Positions 8,803 to 16,827 are shown, counted from the stretch's first letter. The stretch is 64,000 nt of DNA from Streptomyces sp. NBC_00440 (GCF_036014215.1 NZ_CP107921.1:3964001-4028000); one strand, 5' to 3'. Made by a program: numbers and translations. The notes: generated from the sequence alone by a model not told the origin.

Positions 8803-9540
8803 CTACTCCCCGGGCTTGATCAGATATCCGGCCCCGCGCCGGGTGTGGATCATCGGCGTACGCCCCGCGTCGATCTTGCGCCGGAGGTACGAGATGTAGA
8901 GCTCGACGACGTTGGCCTGGCCGCCGAAGTCGTACGACCAGACCCGGTCCAGGATCTGCGCCTTGGAGAGCACCCGGCGCGGGTTGCGCATCAGGAAGCG
9001 CAGCAACTCGAACTCGGTCGCGGTCAGATGGATGTTGGTCCCGCCCCTGGTGACGTCGTGGCTGTCCTCGTCGAGGGTCAGGTCACCGACGGCGAGCACC
9101 GACTCGCTGCGCTGTGCGCCCGTACCTGACCTGCGGATCAGCCCGCGCAGTCTGGCCACGACCTCCTCCAGGCTGAAGGGCTTGGTCACATAGTCGTCGC
9201 CGCCCGCCGTCAGACCCGCGATCCGGTCCGCCACGGCGTCCTTGGCGGTCAGGAAGAGCACCGGCACATCGGGCAGCTCGCGGCGCATCCGGCCGAGCAC
9301 GGCGATACCGTCCATGTCGGGGAGCATCACATCGAGCACCACGGCATCGGGCCGGAACTCCCGCGCGGTCCGCACGGCTCCGGCCCCGTCACCGGCGCTG
9401 CGCACCTGCCAGCCCTCATAGCGCAGCGCCATGGAGAGCAGCTCCGCGAGCGAGGCCTCGTCGTCCACGACGAGAACGCGCACCGCGGTGCCGTCGGGCC
9501 TGCACATTTCGGTACGCCCCTGGGGCGAGGTCGTAGTCAT
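8803..9540 (-). CDS. OmpR/PhoB-family response regulator
   Basis: 245 residues. The receiver domain carries the acidic pair D26-D27, phospho-acceptor D70 (VVLDVMLPDMDG), T98 and K120 (VTKPFS). The C-terminal winged helix (LTATEFELLRFLMRNPRRVL, then VVELYISYLRRK) is of OmpR type. ATG 9540 is preceded by GGAGG at eight bases; the frame stays open upstream without a better site. It is the first gene of the RR-HK-GT2-GT39 group. A tandem TCTCAGG/TCACAGG repeat with 11-bp period upstream (9584-9601) looks like an OmpR-family binding site, suggesting autoregulation. Confidence 0.93.
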   Translation of the reverse strand: MTTTSPQGRTEMCRPDGTAVRVLVVDDEASLAELLSMALRYEGWQVRSAGDGAGAVRTAREFRPDAVVLDVMLPDMDGIAVLGRMRRELPDVPVLFLTAKDAVADRIAGLTAGGDDYVTKPFSLEEVVARLRGLIRRSGTGAQRSESVLAVGDLTLDEDSHDVTRGGTNIHLTATEFELLRFLMRNPRRVLSKAQILDRVWSYDFGGQANVVELYISYLRRKIDAGRTPMIHTRRGAGYLIKPGE

Positions 9541-9583
9541 GGGCCCAGCCTCCGAGCTACCTCTGAGAGACCCCTTTCCCCAA

Positions 9584-9601
9584 CCTGTGAAATTCCTGAG
9601 A
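9584..9601 (-). promoter_or_regulatory. OmpR-type direct repeat upstream of the response regulator
   Basis: On the minus strand TCTCAGG (9601-9595) and TCACAGG (9590-9584) repeat with an 11-bp period, about 45 bp before the regulator start. Direct repeats on one helical face are the usual layout for OmpR/PhoB-family sites. A further CTCTGAGAG lies at 9561-9569. Assignment to this regulator is inferred. Confidence 0.5.
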
Positions 9602-9848
9602 AACGCCCGCACCCGCAGACGGCACACCCCCGGACGAACGGCCCCACCACACACAGCCCTGTCCGGCGCTCCCCTCCTCCTTCGCTCCCCTCCTCCCTCA
9701 TCCCCTCATCCCCTCATCCCCTCCCCAGCCGGGGCCGCCCAACCACGGGCAGGGCTGTCCCTATCCCAGCCGGGGCCGCCCACTTCGGGCGGGGCTGCCC
9801 CAATACCGGCGCTGCCCGGCCCCCGAACTGCCCACCCTCCGGGGCTGT

Positions 9849-9902
9849 ACGTACGGTCACTCCCGGCCTGACGTACGGTCGCTCCGGCCCTCACGTACGG
9901 TC
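9849..9902 (+). repeat. Three ACGTACGGTC repeats with exact 22-bp period
   Basis: ACGTACGGTC occurs at 9849, 9871 and 9893. The last copy ends five bases before the ATG at 9908. Exact two-turn spacing just before a start codon without a ribosome site suggests operator copies, though duplication without function is possible. Confidence 0.7.
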
Positions 9903-9907
9903 ACCCC

Positions 9908-10441
9908 ATGCGGATCCTCACCCTGTCGGGCAGCCTGCGCGCCCGTTCCACCAACGGCGCCCTGCTGCATGCGGCCGGGTCCCTGGCCACGGCCGACGGG
10001 GCGGCCGTCACGACAGCCGACATCGGCGGGCTGCCCCACTTCAACCCGGACCTCGACGGCGAGGGCGCCGTGCCCCCGGCCCCGGTGGCGGCCCTGCGGA
10101 AGTCTGTGGCCGAGGCGGACGCGGTGCTGGTCGTGAGCCCCGAGTACGCGCACGGCGTGCCCGGCGTACTGAAGAACGCCCTGGACTGGCTGGTCAGCAG
10201 CGGCGAGTTCATCGACCGCAGAGTCGGCGTGATCACCGCGTCACCCAGCCCGACGGGCGGCGACTACGCCAACACCCAACTGCGCGAAACGCTGCGGATG
10301 ATGACCGGCACCGTGGTCGATGAGGCCTGCCTGATGGTCGGAACAGTCACCACCAGGCTCGACCGGGACACGGGCGAGATCACGGACCCGGAACTCACGA
10401 CACAGCTCAAGGCGGCGCTGAAGGCACTGACGACGCCCTGA
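9908..10441 (+). CDS. NAD(P)H-dependent FMN reductase family protein
   Basis: 177 residues of flavodoxin-like fold: N-terminal phosphate-binding loop LSGSLRARSTNGALL (about 6-20) and the family signature SPEYAHGVPGVLKNALDW. These enzymes reduce FMN, quinones or chromate with NAD(P)H. ATG 9908 directly follows the third copy of a 22-bp repeat and has no Shine-Dalgarno, so the mRNA may be leaderless. The gene stands alone; partner and physiological acceptor cannot be deduced. Confidence 0.88.
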   Translation: MRILTLSGSLRARSTNGALLHAAGSLATADGAAVTTADIGGLPHFNPDLDGEGAVPPAPVAALRKSVAEADAVLVVSPEYAHGVPGVLKNALDWLVSSGEFIDRRVGVITASPSPTGGDYANTQLRETLRMMTGTVVDEACLMVGTVTTRLDRDTGEITDPELTTQLKAALKALTTP

Positions 10442-10677
10442 CCAAGCGCCCCCGCCCCCACCTGCAACAGAACAACCCGAGCAGCAACGCCCCGACCGGA
10501 CCGCCCAGACCAGACCAGACCAGCCCAGCCCAGAATAACGGGCCAAATCACCGCAAACCACCACCTATCCCACCACCCACACCCCGCCCATCCCACTCTC
10601 GGCCACCTCATCGCACAACAACCACACGAGATCAGGCCACAGGCAGAGAGGGCCACACAAGGGGGTGGCACCCACCC

Positions 10678-11550
10678 TCAGAACAACCCAGGCTGCTCCA
10701 CCTCCGGTTCCGCCGGGGCCACCCGCACCGGCACGGTCACCCCCGCACCGGGCTCCGCGCCCGTCAGCCCCCAGCCGGCCATCAACCGCGTATCGAGGAC
10801 GATCACCGCACCGTCGTCCCCGGCGAGATGCAGGTCAGGCCCTGCGGCAGCCACCAGCCGCCCCGCGACGGCCCCGCCCGCCACGAGCTCGCTCACCACC
10901 CCCGCGGGGTCACCGAGTCCCGCCAGCCCGAACACCTCCCCGTGATCGGCCACTTCGCACACCAGCCGCTCCAGCGAATCCGGCCACCCGGCCAGCGCGA
11001 CGGCCCGTGCGTGCACCGCACGTACCTCGGCCGCCCGCTCCTCCCGTCCGGGCAGCCGGGCCCGCACCGCCCGCTTGTCCGCGTACGGAATCCGGTCCGG
11101 CACACCCAGCGCCGTACGCAACAGCTCCTCGGTCCGCCGGGCCGCCATCAACGGCCCCCGCCCCAGCCAGCTGAAAGCCACCGCCCCCTGCTCCCTCAGC
11201 CGCGCCGGACCGCGCTCCTCCGCCGTGATCCCCACCTTGACCATCCCGGCCCCGAACCAGGCGAGGTAGACGCGGTAGACCCGGGGATCGTCGGCGATCG
11301 TGTCGGCCGCCACCGAGTGCGCCCGGTCGAGCCGCGCGCACTCCCCGCAGCGCGCCTGCGTACCGCGCCCCGGCACCCGTGCCCGCACCGGGCAGGCATG
11401 ACCACGCGCCCCCACACACGTACGCTCCCCCGCCGCCTCGACCCGGAAGCCGACGTCGGTCCCGTACACCAGCGGACTGGCCCGCGCCCGCCCTTCCCAC
11501 GCGAGCCGGGGGCCCTCGTCCCCCCACCGCAGCCCACCGGAACGCCACAT
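10678..11550 (-). CDS. DUF2797 domain protein
   Basis: 290 residues. Four cysteines in two groups (C..ARGHAC, then C-x-x-C in ARCGECARL) in the N-terminal half suggest a metal site. The central segment VYLAWFGAGMVKVGI followed by RLREQGAVAF is characteristic of DUF2797 and recalls a GIY-YIG nuclease strand-loop-helix, though a catalytic set is not confirmed. Function unknown in the family. It lies alone, with 236 bp of C-rich, gene-free sequence downstream (10442-10677). Confidence 0.8.
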   Translation of the reverse strand: MWRSGGLRWGDEGPRLAWEGRARASPLVYGTDVGFRVEAAGERTCVGARGHACPVRARVPGRGTQARCGECARLDRAHSVAADTIADDPRVYRVYLAWFGAGMVKVGITAEERGPARLREQGAVAFSWLGRGPLMAARRTEELLRTALGVPDRIPYADKRAVRARLPGREERAAEVRAVHARAVALAGWPDSLERLVCEVADHGEVFGLAGLGDPAGVVSELVAGGAVAGRLVAAAGPDLHLAGDDGAVIVLDTRLMAGWGLTGAEPGAGVTVPVRVAPAEPEVEQPGLF

Positions 11551-11681
11551 GGTCCCGTGCCCCCTTCCCTGATCCGCCGGTGCGCGGACGGCGAATCCGC
11601 GTCACTCGCAGCATGACACCCACCACTGACAGTGGCCCCCGAGCCCCTATGGCAGAGGCGGCCCGCACACCTCGGAACGTC

Positions 11682-12629
11682 TCAGACAAGGACGTAGACC
11701 GGCGAACCGTCCGGAGCGCGCCCCGAGTGCCGTATGCATCCACGCCGCAGCAGATGCCGGACACAGTCCTGGACCCGGGCCGGGGACAGCCCGGTGCGCG
11801 TGGCGATCTCCTCCGCGCTGCAGCGGGCAGCGCCCTCGACCAGACCGGGCGCCAGCACGGCAGCGACCGTACGGATGTCCTCGGTGATGACCAGGTTCCT
11901 GTCCTGCCAGCTCGCGAGCAGCTCCTGAGGCGTGCCGGCCGACACCGCAGCCGTGGCCCCGCCCGGCTGCGCCCGCTCGGCAAGCCGGTCCAGCGAATCG
12001 GCGATCCGGTGGAAGGCCTGGGTCAGCAGATCCTGCCCCCGACTGACCTCACGCATCAGCAGATGCCCCTCCGCCTCCCTGACCGCACACGCCTCCTCAG
12101 CCCGGATGCTCCGCTCCTCCAGCCGCACGATCGCGTCGACGATCTCCTCCGGCATGACATAGGCGGTACGCAGATCGTCCACTGGCTGAACGGGGGCCGG
12201 GACGAGTTCGTACGCACCATCACGCTGCACCGTGGCCACCACCTCGGCCACCCATCTCCTGAAGGGCGCGCACTCGTGCTTCGTACAGCCGTTGACGAGT
12301 TGGACGAGCCCGGCGAGCGTCACCATCTTCATGGACTTCTTGAGGCCGTGACCAGCGATCCTGCGCGAAGCGTCTGTCCCATAGACACCTCTCGCAATAT
12401 CACCGAGGCTCTGCCGGCAGTCCGGGGAGACATGCCACAGCAGAGCCTGCCGGGTGTTCGCATAGCCAAGATTCCCCGCGACATCCACCGCCGGAAACCA
12501 GTGCGCCCCGTCGGGCAACGTCAACCGCCGCACCCGCGCGCCCGTGGCCGCGTACACGAAGTCGCCGACATCGACCGCGTCCCGAGCGTGGGCCATCGGC
12601 TCGTCCTCCGGCATGTCCTGCTCGCGCAT
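11682..12629 (-). CDS. Bro-N domain phage-antirepressor-like regulator
   Basis: 315 residues. The N-terminus (about 30-130) is a Bro-N domain: WFPAVDVAGNLGYANTRQAL, later FRRWVAEVVATVQRDGAYEL. A central helical region follows, and the C-terminus (about 245-315) reads as a winged helix (AEEIATRTGLSPARVQDCVR, then HLLRRGCIRHSG). Such proteins are DNA-binding regulators that spread from phages but are common in Streptomyces chromosomes. GGAGG lies about ten bases before ATG 12629; ATG 12614 is an alternative. It diverges from the NTF2-like gene across 129 bp and sits close to the tRNA-Arg islet without being inside it. Confidence 0.83.
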   Translation of the reverse strand: MREQDMPEDEPMAHARDAVDVGDFVYAATGARVRRLTLPDGAHWFPAVDVAGNLGYANTRQALLWHVSPDCRQSLGDIARGVYGTDASRRIAGHGLKKSMKMVTLAGLVQLVNGCTKHECAPFRRWVAEVVATVQRDGAYELVPAPVQPVDDLRTAYVMPEEIVDAIVRLEERSIRAEEACAVREAEGHLLMREVSRGQDLLTQAFHRIADSLDRLAERAQPGGATAAVSAGTPQELLASWQDRNLVITEDIRTVAAVLAPGLVEGAARCSAEEIATRTGLSPARVQDCVRHLLRRGCIRHSGRAPDGSPVYVLV

Positions 12630-12758
12630 CGAGCACCACCTCCGCCCCGGAACCTAGCCGTGGGCATATGCAACTCCCCCCGAAAGAAGGCAAGTTCACT
12701 CGATAGGCGACAGGAACCCCTGACTCAACAGCGGCCGGGCAGCTGCGACACTGCAAGC

Positions 12759-13127
12759 GTGACAGCGACGAAGACAACGGATACAGCTGCGGTGATCCAC
12801 GAGCACGTGCGAGCCTTCAACGCCCGCGACCTCGACGCCCTCCTGGCAGGCTTCACCGAAGACGCCCTATGGGTTACCGGGACGACTGCTGTGCGAGGCC
12901 GTGTCGCGCTCGCCGAGTTCTTCCAGGACGCCATGCAGGGACTGCTTCCCACGCTGACGGTGCAGAGCCTCGTCACCGAGGGCAGCGAGGCCGCCTGCCA
13001 GCTGACCGAGACGCTGACGGTCCACGGTGACGAGCAGACCTTCTCCATCGCTGGTTTCTACCTGCTCCACAACCGGCGGATCGCGTCGGCAAAGATCTAC
13101 CGCGAAGGCAAGGCCGAAGTCGGTTGA
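12759..13127 (+). CDS. NTF2-like (SnoaL/SgcJ-type) small protein
   Basis: 122 residues, GTG start. Segments VIHEHVRAFNARDLDALLAG, FTEDALWVTGT and AGFYLLHNRRIASAKIYREG give the cone-shaped NTF2 fold used by SnoaL-type cyclases, isomerases and many binding proteins. The frame is open far upstream, but homology begins here. No ribosome site is visible before GTG 12759; leaderless initiation is possible. Catalytic role unknown. Confidence 0.75.
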   Translation: MTATKTTDTAAVIHEHVRAFNARDLDALLAGFTEDALWVTGTTAVRGRVALAEFFQDAMQGLLPTLTVQSLVTEGSEAACQLTETLTVHGDEQTFSIAGFYLLHNRRIASAKIYREGKAEVG

Positions 13128-13183
13128 TACAAGTCCAACCGCTCGCCGCAGTCCGCACTCCACTGCTGCACGACAACGCCAGA

Positions 13184-13261
13184 GCCCCCAGGATTTCTCC
13201 TGAGGGCCTCTGACTGCTGTGCACTCGGCAGGATTCGAACCTGCAATCTTCTGATCCGTAG
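13184..13261 (-). repeat. Distal att site: duplicated tRNA-Arg 3' half plus hairpin
   Basis: Matches 15715-15793 except for one substitution in the T-arm region and a short indel near CTCTG. Identity ends abruptly at 13261, in the anticodon loop. It is not a complete tRNA. Confidence 0.85.
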
Positions 13262-13391
13262 CATCGGGCGGCACGTGACGAGAAGTTTCGGCGGCCCTCC
13301 GTTGCGATCTGTTTCGTTGCGATCTATCAGGATGGCTTTCACGGGCGTCTGTGTGCCGCCCCCAGCCCGAGCCGAGGCCCCGTGAGGCTTG

Positions 13392-14885
13392 TCAGCAGGA
13401 CGCGGGCGGGACGCTCTGCTCGTACTGGAAGACGTTGCAGGGGTCGTACTTCTGCTTGATCTGGCGTAGCCGGTCGAAGTTGCCGTCCCAGTAGGCGGTT
13501 TCCCAGCCCTGCATGCCGATGTTCGGGACGTTGACGTAGGCACCGTGCACGTAGGGCCGCAGCGCCTGGCTGAACTCGGCGATCCACGCCTGGGCCCGCG
13601 GGGTCAGCTCGTCGCCACTGCCCGGTTCTCCACGGGTCCCCCAGCCGGCACCCGGCTCGGAGTAGAAAAGCGCATCGCGATGCGGGAATGCCGTGCCGCC
13701 GCGAGGACTCTTCCTGACCGCTCCACCGAAGGCCTGAGTGAAGAAGTTGCTGTCGTCCGTCGGCGCCTCCCGCATGAACGACGCGATCACGCCGATCGCT
13801 TTTCTCGGGAACGGCTTGTTGGTGAATTGCGAGAAGAACTTCCAGTTGGCGGGCTCGTCCGCGGTCGGAATCTGGAATCCCGCGTACACCTCGCCCCAGT
13901 TGCCGACCTGCACCGAGACCTCCGGGCGACCGACCGAAAGGATCGGGGCCAGCAGTTTCTTCGCCTCCGCTGGAGTTCCTTCCGCGAGGACCGCGAACAG
14001 CAGGATCTGGTTTCTGTGAATTTCGACCTGCGTGCCGAGACGGTTGTCAGCGAAGGGAGCCGTGCGCTGCCATGATTCGAAGACTCTGTTCAGGTCTCCG
14101 AGACCGTCCCACGTCGCCTGCACATAAGTGACGCTCTTGAGCGGAGCCAGCTTGTAGGTGAGGGACGTGACAATTCCGAAGTTGCCGTTGCCCGCACCGC
14201 GGAGCGCCCAGAGCAGGTCCGAGTTGTTCTTCAGATCGGCCTTGATGACCTTGGCGCAGTCACCGTCCGAGGCGACAACGATCTCGGCCCCGATGAGGCT
14301 GTCGCAGGCCATTCCGAGGTAGCGGGTGAGGAAGCCGAAACCGCCGCCGAGCGTCGCACCGGCCAGACCGACGGTGCCTTCCGTACCAGTCGTCACCGCA
14401 AAGTTCTTCTTCGCGAGCGTGGTCACCGCTTCCAACTGGTTGAGCCCGGCTCCGACCGTCGCCGTACGGCCGGCTGTGTCGATGTGGACCGACTTCAGCT
14501 CGCTGACGTCGATCACGATGCCGTTGTCCACGTTCGACCACCCCTCAAGGCTGTGGCCGCCGCTCCGCACCCGCATCGCGACATCGTGCTGCCGTGCCCA
14601 CGTGAGGGCGTTGGCCACGTCCTGGGTCCGCTGGGCGTAGACGATGACCAGCGGATAGTGGACGAACAACTCGTCCCAGCCCAGGCTCGACTCAGCGTAG
14701 TTGGGGTCGTGGGGACGGACGATGCGGCCGGTCAGCTTCGCCGGCCCGCACTTCGCGCTCTCGGCCTCGTGGGTGACGGCACTCGCATCCGTAGCCTCCG
14801 CGGCCGCGACGCCGGGGAGAACGACCGCGCCCGCGCCGGCGACCGCTGTGGCCTTGAGCACTCCGCGACGAGAAAAGTCCTGCAT
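13392..14885 (-). CDS. Tat-exported FAD-linked oxidase, berberine-bridge-enzyme type
   Basis: 497 residues. Tat signal SRRGVLK (5-11) followed by an Ala-rich h-region. The FAD-binding (PCMH-type) domain has RSGGHSLEGW with His111, the usual 8-alpha-histidyl FAD link. The second covalent site (Cys in bicovalent members) is absent: the loop reads GTEGTVG (167-173). The C-terminus has the BBE motif YDPCNVFQYEQSVPP. Such enzymes oxidise sugars, alkaloids or polyketides with O2. ATG 14885 is favoured by AGAGGA eight bases upstream and by the Tat motif. Main cargo of the tRNA-Arg islet, transcribed toward the distal att site. Substrate unknown. Confidence 0.9.
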   Translation of the reverse strand: MQDFSRRGVLKATAVAGAGAVVLPGVAAAEATDASAVTHEAESAKCGPAKLTGRIVRPHDPNYAESSLGWDELFVHYPLVIVYAQRTQDVANALTWARQHDVAMRVRSGGHSLEGWSNVDNGIVIDVSELKSVHIDTAGRTATVGAGLNQLEAVTTLAKKNFAVTTGTEGTVGLAGATLGGGFGFLTRYLGMACDSLIGAEIVVASDGDCAKVIKADLKNNSDLLWALRGAGNGNFGIVTSLTYKLAPLKSVTYVQATWDGLGDLNRVFESWQRTAPFADNRLGTQVEIHRNQILLFAVLAEGTPAEAKKLLAPILSVGRPEVSVQVGNWGEVYAGFQIPTADEPANWKFFSQFTNKPFPRKAIGVIASFMREAPTDDSNFFTQAFGGAVRKSPRGGTAFPHRDALFYSEPGAGWGTRGEPGSGDELTPRAQAWIAEFSQALRPYVHGAYVNVPNIGMQGWETAYWDGNFDRLRQIKQKYDPCNVFQYEQSVPPASC

Positions 14886-14921
14886 GGTCCGTATCCTCTC
14901 GACGGGCTTACGCCCGCAGAT

Positions 14922-14946
14922 CGACAGATGCACATCGCGTCTGTCG
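14922..14946. promoter_or_regulatory. Inverted repeat before the FAD oxidase
   Basis: Perfect 7-bp arms CGACAGA and TCTGTCG separated by 11 bp, ending 37 bp upstream of the oxidase start. It looks like a regulator binding site; no candidate regulator remains in the islet. Confidence 0.4.
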
Positions 14947-15082
14947 GCTGGCACGATCGATCCCTGGTGGACGATCTATGGGTCCCACAGATCAGCAGGG
15001 GATATCGTGACGGCGCCACAGGACACGCTGGTTGAGCGAAAGGACGACTTGCCGGAGGATGACGTACACAGGGGAATTACCT

Positions 15083-15110
15083 AGCCCAGCCGGACGCATC
15101 CGACTGGGCT
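15083..15110 (+). terminator. Hairpin terminator reading rightward
   Basis: Arms 15083-15094 and 15099-15110 pair with one mismatch around a 4-base loop and are followed by a T-rich TGATCTTCTT. The polarity implies a plus-strand transcript ending here, although the only plus-strand frame reaching it is 25 codons (GTG 15007 to TAG 15084). Confidence 0.55.
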
Positions 15111-15261
15111 TGATCTTCTTAGCCTCTCATTAGTTATTCTGTTTCCGAGCAATAATCTCAGGGGAAATTTCGGGAACTGTCTCCGTTAACAGCGATAATT
15201 CATCGACTGCCACCTGCGGACAATACTTGCGGAGCGGCCTTTCGTCGGGCCCTTCTTTTCT

Positions 15262-15687
15262 TTACGCCGGAACGGCGTCCAGTTCCGCCCGGGCTCGCCC
15301 GCTGTTCGCGCGGCGAGGTGGCGCTGCGTCGAGGGCGGCCGCGCAACCGCCGCCGGTGACGGCCTGGCGGCAGGTGTGGTGGACGACGATCACGGAGCGG
15401 GCGAAACGGGTGAGGAGGGTGATTTCCTCCATGGCAGTGCCGGCGCTGCAGCCCACGGTGATGACGTAGTCGGATGCCTGAACGGCCTCGATGGTGAGGC
15501 CCTTCGGCTTCTGGCCGGCAATGCCGATGCCGGCTTCCTCCGTCGCCTCGACGACGGAGGGATTGGCCTGGTCATTGATGCACCGAGGGATGAGGGCAAC
15601 AGGGTCGGACGATGCCGACGTTGCGGCTGATGCCCCCGTAGCCGTCTGATCGATCCGACGACCACGATCGGAAGAAGTTGCCGTCAA
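15262..15687 (-). pseudogene. Relic of an arsenate-reductase (LMW phosphatase-type arsC) gene
   Basis: Positions 15579-15448 encode ANPSVVEATEEAGIGIAGQ, KPKGLTIEAVQASDYVITVG and a following Cys, matching the middle of ArsC/low-molecular-weight phosphatases (usual form NPxVVEAMxEVGIDI then EAVQASDxVITMGC). The N-terminal P-loop (CxHNxGRSQ) is missing and sequence after the GC no longer fits ArsC. The frame continues through a segment (RSVIVVHHTCRQAV) faintly recalling a beta-carbonic anhydrase, possibly a fusion of debris. Inactive as arsenate reductase. Lies between the FAD oxidase and the tRNA-proximal att site. Confidence 0.6.
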
Positions 15688-15714
15688 CCGCTGCCATCAC
15701 GACATACGACAAAG

Positions 15715-15793
15715 GCCCCCAGGATTTCTCCTGAGGGCCTCTGGCCTGCTGTGCACTCGGCAGGATTCGAACCTGCAACCTTCTGATCCGTAG
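15715..15793 (-). repeat. tRNA-proximal att site
   Basis: Overlaps the 3' half of the intact tRNA-Arg and its downstream hairpin (arms GCCCCCAGG and CTCCTGAGGGC). Duplicated at 13184-13261. Confidence 0.85.
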
Positions 15794-15824
15794 TCAGATG
15801 CTCTATCCGTTAAGCTACGAGTGC
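15752..15824 (-). tRNA. tRNA-Arg (anticodon ACG)
   Basis: 73 nt on the minus strand. The acceptor stem pairs GCACTCG with CGAGTGC, discriminator A at 15752, anticodon stem-loop TCTGA-CTACGGA-TCAGA with ACG, T-arm with GGTTCGAATCC. CCA is not encoded. It is the integration site of the islet. Confidence 0.96.
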
Positions 15825-15971
15825 TTGGCGTTCCGGGCTGTTTACTGCCCCGTCGGCGTTGCGAGAACAACATTACATGACCTGCGGCGTCAGGTGAAAT
15901 CCATTGACCGCATCCCCGCTGAGCTGCGAAGACACACCCTCCTGCGCCCTTGTGGGCGCCGCCGCGGGACG

Positions 15972-16006
15972 ACTGAAGCCCCGTCCATCACGGACGGGGC
16001 TTCAGT
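15972..16006 (-). terminator. Hairpin after tRNA-Ser(GCT)
   Basis: 15-bp perfect arms (15972-15986 and 15992-16006) with a 5-base loop, 12 bp beyond the tRNA-Ser 3' end on the minus strand. Confidence 0.8.
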
Positions 16007-16017
16007 GATCCAGCTGG

Positions 16018-16108
16018 CGGAGGCGGAGGGATTTGAACCCTCGATGGGCCGTAAAACCCAAACCGCATTAGCAGTGCGGCGCCATAGACCGGACTAGGCG
16101 ACGCCTCC
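16018..16108 (-). tRNA. tRNA-Ser (anticodon GCT)
   Basis: 91 nt with a long variable arm, as expected for serine. Acceptor GGAGGCG/CGCCTCC, discriminator G, anticodon loop CTGCTAA giving GCT, T-arm GGGTTCAAATCCC. No encoded CCA. Confidence 0.96.
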
Positions 16109-16308
16109 AGCACACCGAACACAGTCGCGCGAGCGCGAAGTGGTGCGTGCAGATGATGACACAGCCTTGCGGGCCGTCACCAATCGCGGCCCACGGTACT
16201 AGGCCGCGGGGTGGCAGAGCAAAGTCGTTCGTGTCGCGCAACGCCCGGCGCGCAGGAGCGTTAGGGAGGCAGGGGCGCCGCCCCTGAGCCGTATCGAGGA
16301 GTTTTGTC

Positions 16309-16827
16309 ATGAGGAGTTACGTCATGCTGCGCCGCCTCGCTCTCACCGCCGCCGCTGCCTGTCTTTCCGCACTGGCCGCCGCCCCCGCCGCGACCGCCGC
16401 CCCCGCCGGTCCCGTCGCGGGCACCACCGCTCGTGCCATCACCCCGCTCCCCGCCCCCGGAGGACAGCCCGGTCACCGGCTTCCCGGGTCGCGGGTCCGC
16501 GACCGGCTCACCATCACCGTCGCCGATTCCGGCAGCCCCGCCGCCGACGGCACGCACCGCCTGTACTGCGCCCCCGCCGGGGGGACACACGCCTCGCCGC
16601 AGCAGGCCTGCGACCGGCTGGACCAGCTCGCCGCCGACCGGCGGACGCCGTTCGCGCCCGTTCCCGCCACCATGATGTGCACGATGCAGTACGGCGGCCC
16701 GGCCACCGCGCACATCACCGGGGTCTGGCGGGGACAGCCCGTCGACGCGATGTTCCGGCGTACCAACGGGTGCGAGATCTCCCGCTGGGGCGCCCTCGAA
16801 CCCGTCCTTCCGCACACCGTCGGCTGA
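16309..16827 (+). CDS. Subtilisin-inhibitor-like (SSI) secreted protease inhibitor
   Basis: 172 residues with a signal peptide (AAACLSALAAAPAATAA). The mature part matches the Streptomyces subtilisin inhibitor family: RLTITVADSG, LYCAPAGGTHASPQQAC, MCTMQYGGPATAHITGVWRG, then TNGCEISRW. Four cysteines form the expected two disulfides. By alignment with SSI (C-P-M-V-Y) the reactive-site P1 residue is Met in CTMQY, predicting inhibition of subtilisin-like proteases. Two starts are possible: ATG 16309 behind GAGGAG, and ATG 16324 behind AGGAG. SSI proteins are usually controlled during differentiation; no local regulator is seen. Confidence 0.93.
   Translation: MRSYVMLRRLALTAAAACLSALAAAPAATAAPAGPVAGTTARAITPLPAPGGQPGHRLPGSRVRDRLTITVADSGSPAADGTHRLYCAPAGGTHASPQQACDRLDQLAADRRTPFAPVPATMMCTMQYGGPATAHITGVWRGQPVDAMFRRTNGCEISRWGALEPVLPHTVG

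Larger units (their letters stand above)
9541..9907. other. 367-bp divergent intergenic region
   Basis: Separates the response regulator (minus) from the FMN reductase (plus). It holds the OmpR-type direct repeat near 9584-9601, a CCTCATCC-type run near 9690-9722, two copies of an AGCCGGGGCCGCCCA segment (near 9730 and 9770), and the 22-bp-period repeats at 9849-9902. No coding potential beyond short open frames. Confidence 0.7.
14886..15261. other. Intergenic region upstream of the FAD oxidase
   Basis: 376 bp, clearly AT-richer than the surroundings at 15110-15200. It contains a CGACAGA/TCTGTCG inverted repeat (14922-14946), a possible 25-codon frame at 15007-15084 and a hairpin terminator at 15083-15110. 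No other coding signal. Confidence 0.6.
13184..15793. mobile_element. Integrated islet in tRNA-Arg(ACG), integrase lost
   Basis: Two near-identical 78/79-bp direct repeats (13184-13261 and 15715-15793) bracket about 2.45 kb. Each contains the tRNA 3' half up to the anticodon loop plus the downstream hairpin; only the right copy continues into a complete tRNA. This is the footprint of site-specific integration at a tRNA 3' end. Inside are an FAD oxidase, a broken arsC-like gene and AT-richer intergenic DNA. No integrase or excisionase is present, so the element is fixed. Confidence 0.75.

Noticed and set aside
13223..13261. Second tRNA-Arg gene
   Set aside because: Only the 3' half is present; identity stops in the anticodon loop, so it is an att copy.
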